Assembly (NCBI GenBank): GCA_002071485.1 | Contig: MWFF01000061.1 | Location: 27,124 to 91,123, forward strand | From: Verrucomicrobia bacterium ADurb.Bin006 | GTDB taxonomy: Bacteria; Verrucomicrobiota; Verrucomicrobiia; Limisphaerales; J093 | Reading direction: 5' to 3' | Length of the DNA stretch: 64,000 bases | Part shown: in pieces, positions 33,615 through 43,270 of the stretch | Numbering within the stretch: position 1 is the stretch's first letter | Layout: every line of letters starts with the position of its first letter | The notes under the pieces: generated by a model | Database searches by the model: none | Told to the model about the DNA's origin: nothing | The model's input: only the letters and a program-made list of their open reading frames with translations | Program-made: the position numbers and the translations under genes

Positions 33615-34610
33615 ATGCCATTCGATCGTGATCGGATGAGCGCGCGCGCGGTCGAGTTGGCTGCGCGCGGCGTTTACGTGGGGACATCCAGTTGGAAGTA
33701 CGAGGGCTGGATCAACCAGCTCTACACCCCGGAACGGTATGCGTATCGGGGACAACTGGCACGAAGTCGATTCGATCGCAGTTGCCTTGGCGAGTATGCC
33801 CAGGTGTTCAAGACGGTCTGTGTCGACGCCGCCTACTACGCATTTCCCGGCCGCACGATCTTGCAGCGAATGGCTGACCAGGCGCCGGAGAACTTCCTTT
33901 TCGGTTTCAAGGTCACCGACACGATCACGGTCAAGAAGTTTCCGAACCTGGCGCGATTCGGCGATCGCGCGGGCAAGGTCAACGACCAGTTCCTCGACGC
34001 GGATTTGTTTGCGAAGGCGTTTCTCGAACCGTGCGAGGCGATCCGTCCGAAGGTCGGGCTGTTGATCTTCGAGTTCTCCGGTTTCTGGCCGACGGACTAC
34101 AGTCGGGGGCGGGATTTCCTGGCCGACCTTGACATGTTTCTGGGCCGTCTGCCGGGCGGGTGGCCGTACGGCGTGGAACTGCGCAACAGCAACTGGCTGC
34201 ACCGGGACTATTTCGAGTGTCTGAGCCGGCGGCGGGTTGCGCATGTGTTCAACTCCTGGGGGGCCATGCCGCCGGTCGGGGAGCAACTCTCCCTGCCCGA
34301 GAGTCGCACGCATCCCGAGCTGGTGGGCGCCCGGTTCCTCCTCAAGCCAGGGCGGCGGTACGAGGAGGCGGTGCAGTGGTTTCAGCCATACGACAAGATC
34401 AAGGAGGTGAACGAGGAAGCCCGAGTGGCGGGGGCGGCGCTGATTTCGGAAGGCGCCACCACACCGGGCCGCAAGACGTTCATCTACGTCAACAACCGGC
34501 TCGAAGGCAACGCCCTCGAGACACTCGATGCGATGGTCGGCCTGGTGTCTATCCCATCGACTCCGCTGCAACAAGGCCCGCGGAGAAATCGGCTGTCGGC
34601 GCGCTCGTGA
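33615..34610 (+). CDS. DUF72 (YecE-like) protein
   Basis: TIM-barrel protein of unknown function, 331 residues (family 240-300). Family marks: 'GVYVGTSSWKYEGW' near the N-terminus, 'VDAAYYAFPGR', 'FLFGFKVTDTITVKKF', 'PYGVELRNSNWL' and the late 'YVNNRLEGNALETLDAM'. The loop around 'LFAKAFLEPCEAIRPKVGLL' follows the usual pattern. The last 20 residues are not conserved. Function is unknown; a nuclease or sugar-related role has been guessed for the fold only. Confidence 0.85.
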   Translation: MPFDRDRMSARAVELAARGVYVGTSSWKYEGWINQLYTPERYAYRGQLARSRFDRSCLGEYAQVFKTVCVDAAYYAFPGRTILQRMADQAPENFLFGFKVTDTITVKKFPNLARFGDRAGKVNDQFLDADLFAKAFLEPCEAIRPKVGLLIFEFSGFWPTDYSRGRDFLADLDMFLGRLPGGWPYGVELRNSNWLHRDYFECLSRRRVAHVFNSWGAMPPVGEQLSLPESRTHPELVGARFLLKPGRRYEEAVQWFQPYDKIKEVNEEARVAGAALISEGATTPGRKTFIYVNNRLEGNALETLDAMVGLVSIPSTPLQQGPRRNRLSARS

Positions 34611-34670
34611 AGGCGGCCTGGGCCTGTCTTTAAGCGCGCGCCGATGCGTGGCCCGGCCTGCTCGCGGGCA

Positions 34671-36998
34671 TCATTTCTTGCGCCGGTCATTTGACCTCTG
34701 ATTCAGCTTCTCGTAGTCCGCTTTCCATTCATCCTCCATGTCGCGGATGCCGGGCATGTTTTCGCGGGCATGATCGACGGCCTGGGCGGCGTCTCGCGGG
34801 CTGGGAAGAACGGTGGGGCGGATCAGGACGAGCAGTTCGGAGCGTTTGGCCTCTTTGGATGTGCTTCGGAAAAGGCCGCCAATTCCGGGGATGTCTTTGA
34901 GGATCGGGACGCCGGACTTGGATTTGCTCTTCGAGGCGCGGATATAGCCGCCGAGGATGATGGTATCGCCGTCCTGGACCGACACGGTGGCCGAGGCGGA
35001 CCGGTGGGTGGTATTGGGCATCTTGCCCACGTTGGCGATCTCGGTGTAACCGGTGATCTCCTCGATATTCTGATTGATCTCCATGACGACCAGTCCGTCG
35101 GGTGTGATGTAGGGTGTGACATCGAGGTAGGTCTGCACATCGAGTTGCTGCAACTGCGCGCTGGGGCCGTAGCCGTAGCCGCCGTAGCCGCCGTAGTAGG
35201 TGCTGGTCACGTAGGGCACCGACTCGCCCACGGTGAAGTTGGCCGGGGTGGCGTGGCTGGTTTGGACGCGCGGCGTGGCGAGAATCTCGCCCTTTCCGTT
35301 CGAGGCCAGGGCCTTCACGGCGACGTCGAGATCACTGCTGTACTTGCCGAAGTAACTGAAACCGCCCGGCAGCCCGCTGCCGTCCATGATGTTGGTGATG
35401 GCAGCGAGGAACGACGGGCTGTTTTTCGCGGCGGCGATGGATGTGAGATTGCCCGTCTGCTGCTGCCGCATGAAGGTCGAGACGCCAAACTCGAAATTGT
35501 CGTTGAGCTGAACGTCCATGATAATAGCCTCGATCAGTACCTGGGCAAGGAGGCGGTCGACCTTCTCGACAATGTTGGTGATCATCTTCATGTCGTCCTT
35601 GGTCGCATAGACGATCAGCGAGTTCGATCGCTCGTCGGGGATGATCTTGGCGTCCACAACCAACTGGCCTTCGCCCATTGCGGACATCCGGCTGACCAGG
35701 CCCTGCAGGCGCTGGTTGAAAGTGCTGGCGGCGCCCGCCTGCCCGAGCTGCCCGGCCTGCCCGACCTGAGCCTGCGTCTGGTATTGGCCTGTCTGGCGCT
35801 GGGATCCGGTGATGTTTGTCTGGCGGAAATTCGAACGAAACTGGCTGCCGCCGCGCGCGCCTGTGGTCCCGCGTCGTGTGCTGAGCGTGCCGGTCCCGCC
35901 CGCGCCCATGCCGACGGATGCGCCCCCTCCTCCGATCACGCTGCTCATGGTCGAGTATATCTCCTCGACTTTGCCGTACTTGATTGGGATGACTTCGAGC
36001 CTGTAATCGCTTTCGACCTTGACGTCGACCTTCTCGATGATCTCCATCATCCGCTTGATGTTGGGAGGATAGTCGCGGAGAACGAGCGTCATCGTGCTGT
36101 CGATCGGCACCACGCCACCCTGAATCTTGCCGAATGTTTGAATGACCTGCGCCACTTCGGACGGCAATGCATTGGTAACCTGAACAATCTTGGTCACGAA
36201 TTGGCCGAGTTCGGCCAGATTCTTGGCCTCCTCCTTCGAGAAGGCCGCGCCTTCGGTCAACGCCTGCTGCGTCGGAACGGCGCTGACAAACTTGTCCCCC
36301 ACATCGATCATGGTGATGCCATTGAGCGCCAGCACGCTCTCGAGGGCCTGGATCGCCTCTTCCCGGCTGAGTTCCTGCTGGTTCTTCAGAGTCACCGAGG
36401 TGGCGGGAAGTGTTGTCGGCCGCAACACGGTGCGCCCGGTCAACTCCGCGTAGACGCTCAGGACCTGCTCGATCGGGGCCACTTGCAGATTGATGACTTT
36501 TTCCGGGATCATCGACGAACCCGCTAAACCCGCCAGGTTCGTCGTGGTCGGAGTGATCATGGCCGCCATCGGCACGCCGGCAACGCTGGGATCGCTACCC
36601 CGCGGCGCCGCGGGCTGTGCGGAGGCGCCGCCGGGAGTCGGGATTGTTCCGGCCGGCAAGGCGGTGGCCGCCGCGGGACCAACAACCCGTGGTGTGCCCG
36701 GAAGGCCCCCAGGCCGTGCGGGAATCGCCGTTGCGCCACCCCCCGCCCCCGATTCCGATGTCACCGTCACCGTTCCGCCGGGAGTCTGGGATGAAGCGGC
36801 CGGCGTGGGCGCTGGAGTCGGCGGGAGCGGGACTGTTCTTGGCAGTTCCCGCCGGGGTGGCGGTGTCACGGGCAGCGTGGGTGCGGGGGTAGCCGCGGGG
36901 CCGTTGGTTTCCGCGGAGGGTGGGGTCTGGGCGCGCACACCGGGTGCGCTTCCGATCAAGGCGCAGCAGGCAATGAGGCGGAAAAACGGAACTTTCAC
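34671..36998 (-). CDS. secretin of a type II secretion / type IV pilus-like system
   Basis: Outer-membrane channel protein, 775 residues. Signal peptide about 1-23 ('FRLIACCALIGSAPGVRA'), then a Pro/Thr/Gly-rich linker to about 160. N0/N1 domains follow from 'VINLQVAPIEQVLSVYAELT' through 'EEAIQALESVLALNGITMID', with further N domains to about 330 ('VAQVIQTFGKIQGG'). A G/Q/T-rich insertion lies at about 355-430. The secretin core starts 'LLAQVLIEAIIMDVQLNDN' and ends 'DTIILGGYIRASKSKSKSGV', 'PILKDIPGIGGLFRSTSK' and 'ELLVLIRPTV'. The start is GTG 36998, overlapping the upstream gene as GTGA. Last gene of the operon. Confidence 0.9.
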   Translation of the reverse strand: MKVPFFRLIACCALIGSAPGVRAQTPPSAETNGPAATPAPTLPVTPPPRRELPRTVPLPPTPAPTPAASSQTPGGTVTVTSESGAGGGATAIPARPGGLPGTPRVVGPAAATALPAGTIPTPGGASAQPAAPRGSDPSVAGVPMAAMITPTTTNLAGLAGSSMIPEKVINLQVAPIEQVLSVYAELTGRTVLRPTTLPATSVTLKNQQELSREEAIQALESVLALNGITMIDVGDKFVSAVPTQQALTEGAAFSKEEAKNLAELGQFVTKIVQVTNALPSEVAQVIQTFGKIQGGVVPIDSTMTLVLRDYPPNIKRMMEIIEKVDVKVESDYRLEVIPIKYGKVEEIYSTMSSVIGGGGASVGMGAGGTGTLSTRRGTTGARGGSQFRSNFRQTNITGSQRQTGQYQTQAQVGQAGQLGQAGAASTFNQRLQGLVSRMSAMGEGQLVVDAKIIPDERSNSLIVYATKDDMKMITNIVEKVDRLLAQVLIEAIIMDVQLNDNFEFGVSTFMRQQQTGNLTSIAAAKNSPSFLAAITNIMDGSGLPGGFSYFGKYSSDLDVAVKALASNGKGEILATPRVQTSHATPANFTVGESVPYVTSTYYGGYGGYGYGPSAQLQQLDVQTYLDVTPYITPDGLVVMEINQNIEEITGYTEIANVGKMPNTTHRSASATVSVQDGDTIILGGYIRASKSKSKSGVPILKDIPGIGGLFRSTSKEAKRSELLVLIRPTVLPSPRDAAQAVDHARENMPGIRDMEDEWKADYEKLNQRSNDRRKK

Positions 36999-37645
36999 GT
37001 GGAGCCTTTCGGGGTGGAGGGCGGGTTGGCTGTCGGTCCGGGGGCCAAGCGTGTCGCCCCCGATCTGGGTGTGGCGGCGGGCGGGGCCGCCTTGGCGGTC
37101 TTCTGGTAGCTGGCGACAAGCGTGATCTTGCCCAGAAGCCGGTAGTGGGGCGGATCCGGTCGCAGGTCCATGTCCCGGACCCGGATCATGGAATCGCCGG
37201 AACCGAGGGCGACGAGGAAGTTGACGAGTTCCTGGTCAAGGCACGAGAGGTCCACGGAGACAAGCTGCTCGTCGAAGAACTGGTTGGTGCTCCCGGCGCC
37301 GGCTTGGGCCGCGGGTCGGATGCCGGTGATGGCGACGCCCATCTCCTGGGCCTTGTTCTGCACGGTGCGGGTGAGATCGAGGGCCTGCTCGGCCTTGAGC
37401 ACCGCCGAGCCCGCCAGTTCGAGCTTCTGCAACTGGGAGCGGTACTCGGGCACGCGGGCGATCTCCTTCTGATTGGTTTGCAGCGTGGTCCGTGCGGCGG
37501 CCTTGGCGCTCTGAAGCCGGCCCCAATCCTTGAAACGCGGAAAGATGAACAACACGCTGACGACGATCACAATGATCGTTACGGTCAACACCACGAACCG
37601 CTGTTCCTGCGGGCGGAGGCCCAGTTTGTCGAAGACGCTCGCCAT
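36995..37645 (-). CDS. PilO/GspM-like inner-membrane assembly protein
   Basis: A 216-residue bitopic membrane protein: cytoplasmic N-tail, one helix at about 19-37 ('VVLTVTIIVIVVSVLFIF'), a coiled coil (about 45-90) and a ferredoxin-like periplasmic domain with 'MGVAITGIRP' and 'NFLVALGSGDSMIRVRDMDL', followed by a Pro/Ala-rich tail. Similarity is in pattern and position rather than strong motifs. It lies between the GspL/PilN-like gene (4-bp gap) and the secretin (GTGA overlap), exactly where PilO or GspM is expected. Confidence 0.75.
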   Translation of the reverse strand: MASVFDKLGLRPQEQRFVVLTVTIIVIVVSVLFIFPRFKDWGRLQSAKAAARTTLQTNQKEIARVPEYRSQLQKLELAGSAVLKAEQALDLTRTVQNKAQEMGVAITGIRPAAQAGAGSTNQFFDEQLVSVDLSCLDQELVNFLVALGSGDSMIRVRDMDLRPDPPHYRLLGKITLVASYQKTAKAAPPAATPRSGATRLAPGPTANPPSTPKGST

Positions 37646-37649
37646 GAGT

Positions 37650-39032
37650 TTAAAGATCGCTGCGGCGAATCTCGCACTCGATGCTCCAGTTCATCGGACG
37701 CGCGGTCGAGCCGGACGGGCCGGCGGCCGATGCCTGGATGCTCCGGGTCGAGACTTGGCTGAAAAGAGGTTGACCGTTGACCGTGGCGGCGGCCAGAGCC
37801 TGGTTGTATGTGGTCACCAGCCCCTGTTGGTCGGAGGGGACCGTGCCGAACAGGCCGAGCTTCTTGCCGCGCTGGAAGGTGAGCTGAGTCAGGTTCAACT
37901 CCTGCGGGAGGTTGTCGGACGCGGCCTTCCAGCAATCGAGCGCGGCGAACTTGAGGCTGACCTGTTCCTGCAGGATCTGGACTTTGGCCCGGAGTTCGAG
38001 GGCGTTGGTGTAGGCGCTTGTGCTGAAGACGATCTGTTGATCCAGGGCGTCCTTTTGATACTGCACCCACTGAAGCGCCACGAAATAGCCGAGAATCGCA
38101 AAAAGATAGGCCAGACCCAGCCCCCCCAACGCCCGCATCCAGAGACGGTCGATGAACTGTTGCCTGTAGCGGGACAGGAACTCCGCCGGAACCAGGTTGC
38201 CCGCGCCCGTCGCGGTCGCCGACAGCGCGGCGAGCCGGGGCAGGGCCAGGGGCGGATGGATCGTGAGCGCGTCTCCGACGGCCGTCCGCAGGGCGGATTC
38301 GAGCCGCGCGGCCAGGCCCTCCTCCGCAACGAGGTGCCACGCCGGATTCGGAATCAGCCAACCCTCCATTTCGCCGGCCCAGGCGATTTGCCTGAGCAGG
38401 TCGACCATGTGTTGTCCCGCCTGCTCATCGCCGGAAAGTTGGAGCAGGCTCAGGTTCTGCCACTGGCCTCCGAACCTCCAGGCGGCCAGGCAAACCGCGC
38501 GGCCGCCTTCCTCGCGGGGGAGCAGCCATACGCCGTCGCCGCTGGCCTGAATGGCGAGCAGTTCGCGCAGTTGGGGCAACTCGAGGCGGTCGGCGAGAAA
38601 GCCGCTGTCTTCGAGCCGTCCGAGGACATCCTCGACGACGTTGCGCGTGGCGATGATGACCACGATTGTCTGGGCCGGGGAGGCCGGGGGAGAGAGGACC
38701 TCGAATGTCCAGACGACCTGAGTGATGGGGAGCGGGGAGAGCCTTTCGATCTGGAGTTCGACCATGCCCTCGAGTTCCTTGGGATCGCTGGGGGGCAGGT
38801 GGACCACGCGCAGGAAGACCTGGCTGGCGGGGAGCCAGGCCACATTGAGCTTCGGCTGCCAGACATCGCTCCATGTGCGCGCCACGTGCCGGGCCGGCAG
38901 CGGGTCGGTCGACAGCACAACGCGCTCGGAGAGCAGCCGGGCGCCGCTGCCGTCGCGGCCGAAATGCCAGAGCTGGCGGCGCTCCTGGCGGGCATCGAGG
39001 ACGTTGCAGTTGTTCCAGCGCCCGGTTTTCAC
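37650..39032 (-). CDS. GspL / PilM-PilN-like assembly protein
   Basis: A 460-residue protein. Residues 1-280 look like a degenerate actin-like PilM/GspL cytoplasmic domain ('VAWLPASQVFLRVVHLPPSD', 'ELEGMVELQIERLSPLPITQ', 'TIVVIIATRNVVEDVLGRLE'). One membrane helix follows at about 312-335 ('LGLAYLFAILGYFVALQWV'), then a PilN-like periplasmic coiled region and ferredoxin-like end. In canonical type IV pili these are two proteins (PilM and PilN); in type II secretion they form GspL. Start GTG 39032, 8 bp after gspE. Confidence 0.7.
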   Translation of the reverse strand: MKTGRWNNCNVLDARQERRQLWHFGRDGSGARLLSERVVLSTDPLPARHVARTWSDVWQPKLNVAWLPASQVFLRVVHLPPSDPKELEGMVELQIERLSPLPITQVVWTFEVLSPPASPAQTIVVIIATRNVVEDVLGRLEDSGFLADRLELPQLRELLAIQASGDGVWLLPREEGGRAVCLAAWRFGGQWQNLSLLQLSGDEQAGQHMVDLLRQIAWAGEMEGWLIPNPAWHLVAEEGLAARLESALRTAVGDALTIHPPLALPRLAALSATATGAGNLVPAEFLSRYRQQFIDRLWMRALGGLGLAYLFAILGYFVALQWVQYQKDALDQQIVFSTSAYTNALELRAKVQILQEQVSLKFAALDCWKAASDNLPQELNLTQLTFQRGKKLGLFGTVPSDQQGLVTTYNQALAAATVNGQPLFSQVSTRSIQASAAGPSGSTARPMNWSIECEIRRSDL

Positions 39033-39040
39033 GTGCCTTG

Positions 39041-40792
<1,752 letters not shown>

Positions 40793-40936
40793 GGGACACA
40801 TCGGATCGCCGATGACCTATGGCTATACAACCGAAACCGGCAAAAGTTGCGACCTCCCATGATTTTCCGCCCTCAGCCCCGCCGCGTCGAAAAGCCGACC
40901 CACCCGCGGTTCGCCCGGCCGAGGCCGGTTTCGGTC

Positions 40937-43009
40937 TCAGCTTCCAATCAACTCCTTTGCCGCGCGGACCATGGCGTTAACCGTCAGGCCGTGCTTCTCG
41001 TAGAGCTGATCCGCCAGGTAGGCGGACTGGCCGAACTCGCCCCGAATCCCCAACGAAATCATCCGATGAGCAACCTTCGCGTTGGCCAGAGCATGGGCGA
41101 CCTGCGCGCCCATCCCGCCCATGATCTGGTGATCCTCGATCGTCACCACGCGCCCATGACAGGCGCTCACCGCCCCGCCGATCGTGTCGAGGTCGACCCG
41201 GTTGACGAACGGGTTGTTGATCACGGTCGCCCGGACCCCTTCGGAAGCCAGTTGCCGCCCGGCCTCGATGGCCTTGCCCACCAGCGCCCCGCATCCGATC
41301 AACACCACATCCCCGCCCTCCTGAAGCACCTGCGCCCTGCCCCACTCGAATTGCGCCCCCCCGACCCACGACGTCAGATAGCTCTCCCGCCCTATGAAGA
41401 AGATCACCGATTCGCCGTCGTCGCCGCGCCTTCGGGCCTCGCCGAGCCTCTGGATGGCCTGGGCCATGAATGCCTCGGCTTCATCCGCGCACGACGCGGC
41501 GATCACCACCGTGTGCGGAATGGCGCTGGTGGCGGCAAGATACGTGGTGGCCTGGTGCGAAGCCCCATCCGCCGCGTCTTGCAGACCGGCGTGCGAGAAG
41601 ACTGCGATCACGGGCGCCTGGGAGAGCGCCGCCATCGTCAACGGCAGATTGCCCTTCGTGACTCCGAACTGGGCGAACGTGTCGACAATCGGAATGAACC
41701 CCGACTTGGACAGGCCGGCCGCGACGCTGATCATGTTCGCCTCGGCGACCCCGACATCGACGAAACGGTCGGGAAATGTCTTCTGAAAGAGACTCATGCC
41801 CGTCGATCCCTGAACGTCCGAGGAGACCGAGAAAACAGGCCATCCCTCCCGGGCCGCCCGGATTGCGCCTTTGGCCAGGCCGGACTGGACCTTGTCTTTC
41901 TTGGGTGGAGTGGTGGACTGCAGGGCGGCCGCGGCGGCCTTTTCCTTCTTCGCCGCTTCTTTCGCCTCCCAGTCGGCGCGCAGTTCGAGGGCCCAGCGGA
42001 GCAAGGCCTCCGGCGGTTCCCCGCCGTAGATTTCTCGGACAAACTCGACGATCTTCTCGCCGTTCGACAGCGGGAACCCGTGTCCGCCCGAGGCGCTCTG
42101 CTCCGTGGCCTTGACGCCGTATCCCTTGATGGTCTTGGCCCAGACACACGACGGTTGACGCGGATTGGCCCTGGCCTGGGCGACAGCCGATTCGATGGCC
42201 CCGTAGACGGCCGCCAGGTCGTGGCCATGGTCCACCACGATCACGCGCCACCCAAGCACCTGCATCGCCTCGAACGTCGGCCGCATGGCGAATGCGTCCG
42301 CCGCGATGCGCCCGGACAACTTGGCATTGTTGTCCGACACCACCATCACGAATGGATTCAGCAGGCCTTTCGAGGCCATGCCGGGAATCGCGGCAAAGGC
42401 CTCTTTGGCCTCGCCCTCCATCGCCGCCCCGTCGGACACCGCCGCGATGGTCACCCGCTCCGCGCCAGCCAGCCGATCTGCCAAAGCCAGTCCCTGGGCC
42501 TGCGGCAAAGCCGATCCCAGCGGGCCGTTGCTCAGCAGAACGCCCTCCGGATTCAAATGCGACTCGCCATGGCCGGTCAGCTTGCTCTCGAGACTCCGAA
42601 AAGCCCTGAGCGATTCGAACGTCAGCCCGTCGTACCCATAGTTGGCTCGGAGGGCGTAAAGACCGTTTTCAGCGTGGCCCGCGTCGTTGACGAAATTGTA
42701 GGCCTCGTGCCACGGGCGGCCCTGAGTCGAGAACATCAGGCCATGAATGGCCGCCATGATCTCCGCAAAGGCGGCGGGCCCGCCCCAGTGGCACGCTGCT
42801 CCCCCGTTGACCGCATGCACGTTCATCAGCGCAACCAGAGCGCGCGTGGCGCGCGGGTCGGCCAGGACAACCTCGTGCCCGGCGGCGTCGCGGATGGTGA
42901 CGGCATACCGGGGCTTGCCCGGCGGCGTGGGGGCGAGCTTGGCAGGCCGGCTCAGCGGACGCAGCGGCGATGCCTCCGCCGGCTGCACTACAGTCTTGTC
43001 TTCACCCAT
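40937..43009 (-). CDS. tkt: transketolase
   Basis: Thiamine-diphosphate enzyme of the pentose phosphate pathway, 690 residues. The N-terminal domain has 'VNGGAACHWGGPAAFAEIM', 'HLNPEGVLLSNGPLGSALPQ', 'VSDGAAMEGEAKEAFAAIPG' (TPP GDG-like motif, here SDG with E after) and 'VVSDNNAKLSG'. The Pyr domain starts 'SVSSDVQGSTGMSLFQKTFP', with catalytic Glu in 'RFVDVGVAEANMISVAAGLS'; the C-terminal domain has 'VVTIEDHQIMGGMGAQVAHA'. It belongs to the unusual transketolase branch with HWGG rather than the classic E. coli-like motif set, so substrate range is less certain. An Ala/Lys linker is at about 350-375. ATG 43009. Confidence 0.85.
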   Translation of the reverse strand: MGEDKTVVQPAEASPLRPLSRPAKLAPTPPGKPRYAVTIRDAAGHEVVLADPRATRALVALMNVHAVNGGAACHWGGPAAFAEIMAAIHGLMFSTQGRPWHEAYNFVNDAGHAENGLYALRANYGYDGLTFESLRAFRSLESKLTGHGESHLNPEGVLLSNGPLGSALPQAQGLALADRLAGAERVTIAAVSDGAAMEGEAKEAFAAIPGMASKGLLNPFVMVVSDNNAKLSGRIAADAFAMRPTFEAMQVLGWRVIVVDHGHDLAAVYGAIESAVAQARANPRQPSCVWAKTIKGYGVKATEQSASGGHGFPLSNGEKIVEFVREIYGGEPPEALLRWALELRADWEAKEAAKKEKAAAAALQSTTPPKKDKVQSGLAKGAIRAAREGWPVFSVSSDVQGSTGMSLFQKTFPDRFVDVGVAEANMISVAAGLSKSGFIPIVDTFAQFGVTKGNLPLTMAALSQAPVIAVFSHAGLQDAADGASHQATTYLAATSAIPHTVVIAASCADEAEAFMAQAIQRLGEARRRGDDGESVIFFIGRESYLTSWVGGAQFEWGRAQVLQEGGDVVLIGCGALVGKAIEAGRQLASEGVRATVINNPFVNRVDLDTIGGAVSACHGRVVTIEDHQIMGGMGAQVAHALANAKVAHRMISLGIRGEFGQSAYLADQLYEKHGLTVNAMVRAAKELIGS

Positions 43010-43110
43010 AAAAACTCCAGATGCGCCCCGGTCTCGAGGCAACATCGGCAGCCTAGGAAACGACTGGAAAAAGAAAAAGAGAAAAACAAACAGCCCTTGC
43101 AGGCATCTGG

Positions 43111-43247
43111 AGATTGTCGGTGGGGAGCGAGTTTGCGCCGCGTGGGGCCTGCCTGCCGCGCCTGCCTGTGCCGTGCCCGACACTGCAGACAGGCCGCTGC
43201 GCTTTGCGGCGCAGGCAGGGCACGCGGCCTACACCGGGAGTCTGCAA
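43111..43247. repeat. family-2 element, copy 2 (right end lost)
   Basis: Starts AGATTGTCGGTGGGGAGCGA and parallels 13203-13345 at high identity (GCCTGCCTGCCGCGCCTGCC, CCGACACTGCAGACAGGCC, GGGCACGCGGCCTACACCGG). The right terminus is missing and is replaced directly by a family-1 terminus. Confidence 0.7.
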
Positions 43248-43248
43248 C

Positions 43249-43270
43249 TTAACTTTTGCACAGACCGTTA
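43249..43270. repeat. family-1 terminus, solo
   Basis: TTAACTTTTGCACAGACCGT followed by TA; on the minus strand TAACGGTCTGTGCAAAAG. Its TAA is the stop codon of the metallophosphoesterase gene. The rest of the family-1 element is absent. Confidence 0.6.

Noticed and set aside
40793..40870. Possible sigma-54 promoter (GG...GC pattern) upstream of the gspE-like gene.
   Set aside because: The spacing between the GG and GC elements is 11 rather than 10 nt and the flanking consensus is poor.
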